Assembly (NCBI GenBank): GCA_022705125.1
Contig: JAKJFB010000158.1
Coordinates: 1-6,827, forward strand
Source: Pseudomonadota bacterium
Lineage (GTDB): Bacteria; Pseudomonadota; Gammaproteobacteria; Pseudomonadales; UBA5518
DNA length: 6,827 nt
Direction: 5' to 3'
Below the pieces are notes generated by a model. The model worked only from the letters and a program-made list of their open reading frames with translations, was not told the DNA's origin and did no database searches. How positions within the stretch are numbered: the first letter of the stretch is position 1; each line of letters starts with the position of its first letter. This document shows, piece after piece, positions 6,225-6,827 of the stretch. The position numbers were made by a program, and so were the translations under genes.

Positions 6225-6651
6225 ACGTGGCGCTGCGACGTGGCGGCGCCGCGCCCGGAGCGCGCAGCGCATCGAGGATGGAGCACTGTGCCCGGTGTCC
6301 GCCGGCGCAGCCGGCCAGCGTGCGCTCCAGTTCGCGGGCCATCCGGGTGAGCTCGCGAATCCGAGTGCGAATTTCGCCCAGGTGCTGCCGCGCCAGCTGG
6401 TCGACGTCGCCGCACGAGAGCGACGCGTCGTCCGCCAGCGCCAGCAGGCTGCGGATCTCCTCGAGGCTGAAACCCAACGCACGGCCGCGCGTGATGAACT
6501 GCATGCGCTGCACCTGCGCGTCGGTGTAGTGCCGATATCCACTCTCCCTGCGTGCCGGGCTCGGCAGCAGGCCGACCCGCTCGTAGTACCGGATCGTCCC
6601 GCCTGCGGGCCGGCTACGCCGCGCTGGCGGCGGCCGACGGACGAACCGCAC
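6214..6651 (-). pseudogene. MerR-family metal-responsive regulator, N-terminus lost
   Basis: Regulators of this family bind a stretched promoter spacer as dimers and switch on metal-resistance genes when metal is bound. The open frame runs from a GTG at 6651. Residues 19-73 (TIRYYERVGLLPSPARRESGYRHYTD ... LGFSLEEIRSLL) are unmistakable MerR: second helix of the HTH, wing and second helix pair. Next come the long dimerisation helix (~83-112) and three cysteines at C80, C115 and C123 (SCGDV; GCAGGHRAQC-SILDAL), positioned like the metal ligands of mercury/heavy-metal MerR proteins. The usual start ('IGELA..aGV..e' before TIRYYE) is absent. Residues 1-18 (MRFVRRPPPARRSRPAGG) are antisense to the neighbouring DUF3703 frame, so true merR sequence ends near 6597. 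No other minus frame restores it. Losing the first HTH helix should abolish DNA binding. Hg, Cd, Pb or Zn specificity cannot be told. Confidence 0.85.
6598..6609. repeat. Inverted repeat CCCGC-CT-GCGGG at the merR/DUF3703 join
   Basis: Five-base perfect arms with a CT spacer sit exactly where recognisable merR sequence (left, minus strand) gives way to recognisable DUF3703 sequence (right, plus strand). CCGG flanks both sides (6589-6592 and 6610-6613). It may have taken part in the rearrangement or be chance in GC-rich DNA. Confidence 0.45.
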
Positions 6652-6827
6652 TCGCCCACTTCGAAGCCGCGCACATCCTCGGTCAGGCCTCCACTTGGCG
6701 ACACGTGCGCAGCCACGTAGCGCTGTTTCGTTGGGGCTGGCAGCAGGCGGATCGGCGCGAGATGCGGGGTCAGGTCGGTCGCCTGGTGGGCGCCACGCTG
6801 TTCACCTGGCTGTGGGTGCCGGTGGGC
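6603..6827 (+). pseudogene. DUF3703-family protein fragment, 5' end lost and 3' end outside window
   Basis: Codons from 6603 read LRAGYAALAAADGRTALAHF then EAAHILGQ, HVRSHVALFRWGWQQADRREMRGQ, and finally LWVPVG at the edge. This matches the DUF3703 pattern 'lErAHiLGQ..t..Hv..H..ml..gw...d.rE..GQ..R' and a closing 'vPvGNTGG' that would follow outside the window. The family is about 110-125 residues long, cytoplasmic, of unknown biochemistry, and I recall it near merR and heavy-metal transport genes. The expected N-terminal residues are missing. Upstream the frame continues into antisense merR (in-frame GTG at 6552, stop at 6495-6497), so any product would carry a foreign leader. Together with the truncated merR this marks a head-to-head fusion scar. 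Family call is fairly sure; whether the remnant is expressed is unknown. Confidence 0.72.

Noticed and set aside
6153..6720. Search for a frameshifted merR N-terminus in other minus frames
   Set aside because: No frame to the right of 6597 contains an IGELA..GV-type helix; the sequence there is antisense DUF3703, so this is not a simple frameshift.
1..6827. CRISPR array, tRNA or IS element
   Set aside because: No regularly spaced direct repeats, cloverleaf ending in CCA or transposase motifs with terminal repeats were seen.

Overview
The window is very GC-rich, densely packed bacterial DNA with strong third-position G/C bias. It most resembles a high-GC proteobacterium (Xanthomonadaceae or Burkholderiales type), but no rRNA or housekeeping marker allows a firmer placement. 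No tRNA, rRNA, CRISPR array or complete insertion sequence is visible. The content looks accessory: a restriction/defence-like operon, two unfamiliar gene sets, and a scarred metal-response locus.

Bases 1-3683 (+) hold a tightly coupled run of four genes. First is the C-terminal part of a large Eco57I/TaqI-like adenine DNA methyltransferase, whose catalytic half lies left of the window. Next come a PD-(D/E)XK nuclease-fold protein, a 136-residue protein of no recognised family, and an enlarged PIN-like protein. Overlaps of 8 and 4 bases and a 9-base gap suggest one transcript. A methylase with two putative nucleases points to self/non-self DNA discrimination. I cannot match this exact gene order to a named system. 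A terminator-like inverted repeat closes the run.

Bases 3810-5647 (-) hold two translationally coupled genes (TGATG, one shared base) convergent with the first operon. The promoter-proximal one (274 aa) has a short N-terminal motif seen on many repeat proteins and a TPR-like C-terminus. The second (337 aa) is an uncharacterised, probably cytoplasmic protein. A 255-base divergent intergenic region with two small palindromes separates them from an 87-residue hypothetical gene (5903-6166, +) that has a strong ribosome-binding site.

Bases 6205-6827 hold a clear rearrangement. A MerR-type metal-responsive regulator (-) loses its N-terminal DNA-binding helix at about 6597. From about 6603 the opposite strand encodes a DUF3703-like protein that has lost its own N-terminus. 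Two head-to-head genes have thus been joined with both starts and the promoter region between them missing. A small perfect inverted repeat (6598-6609) sits on the join. The right edge of the window cuts the DUF3703 gene.
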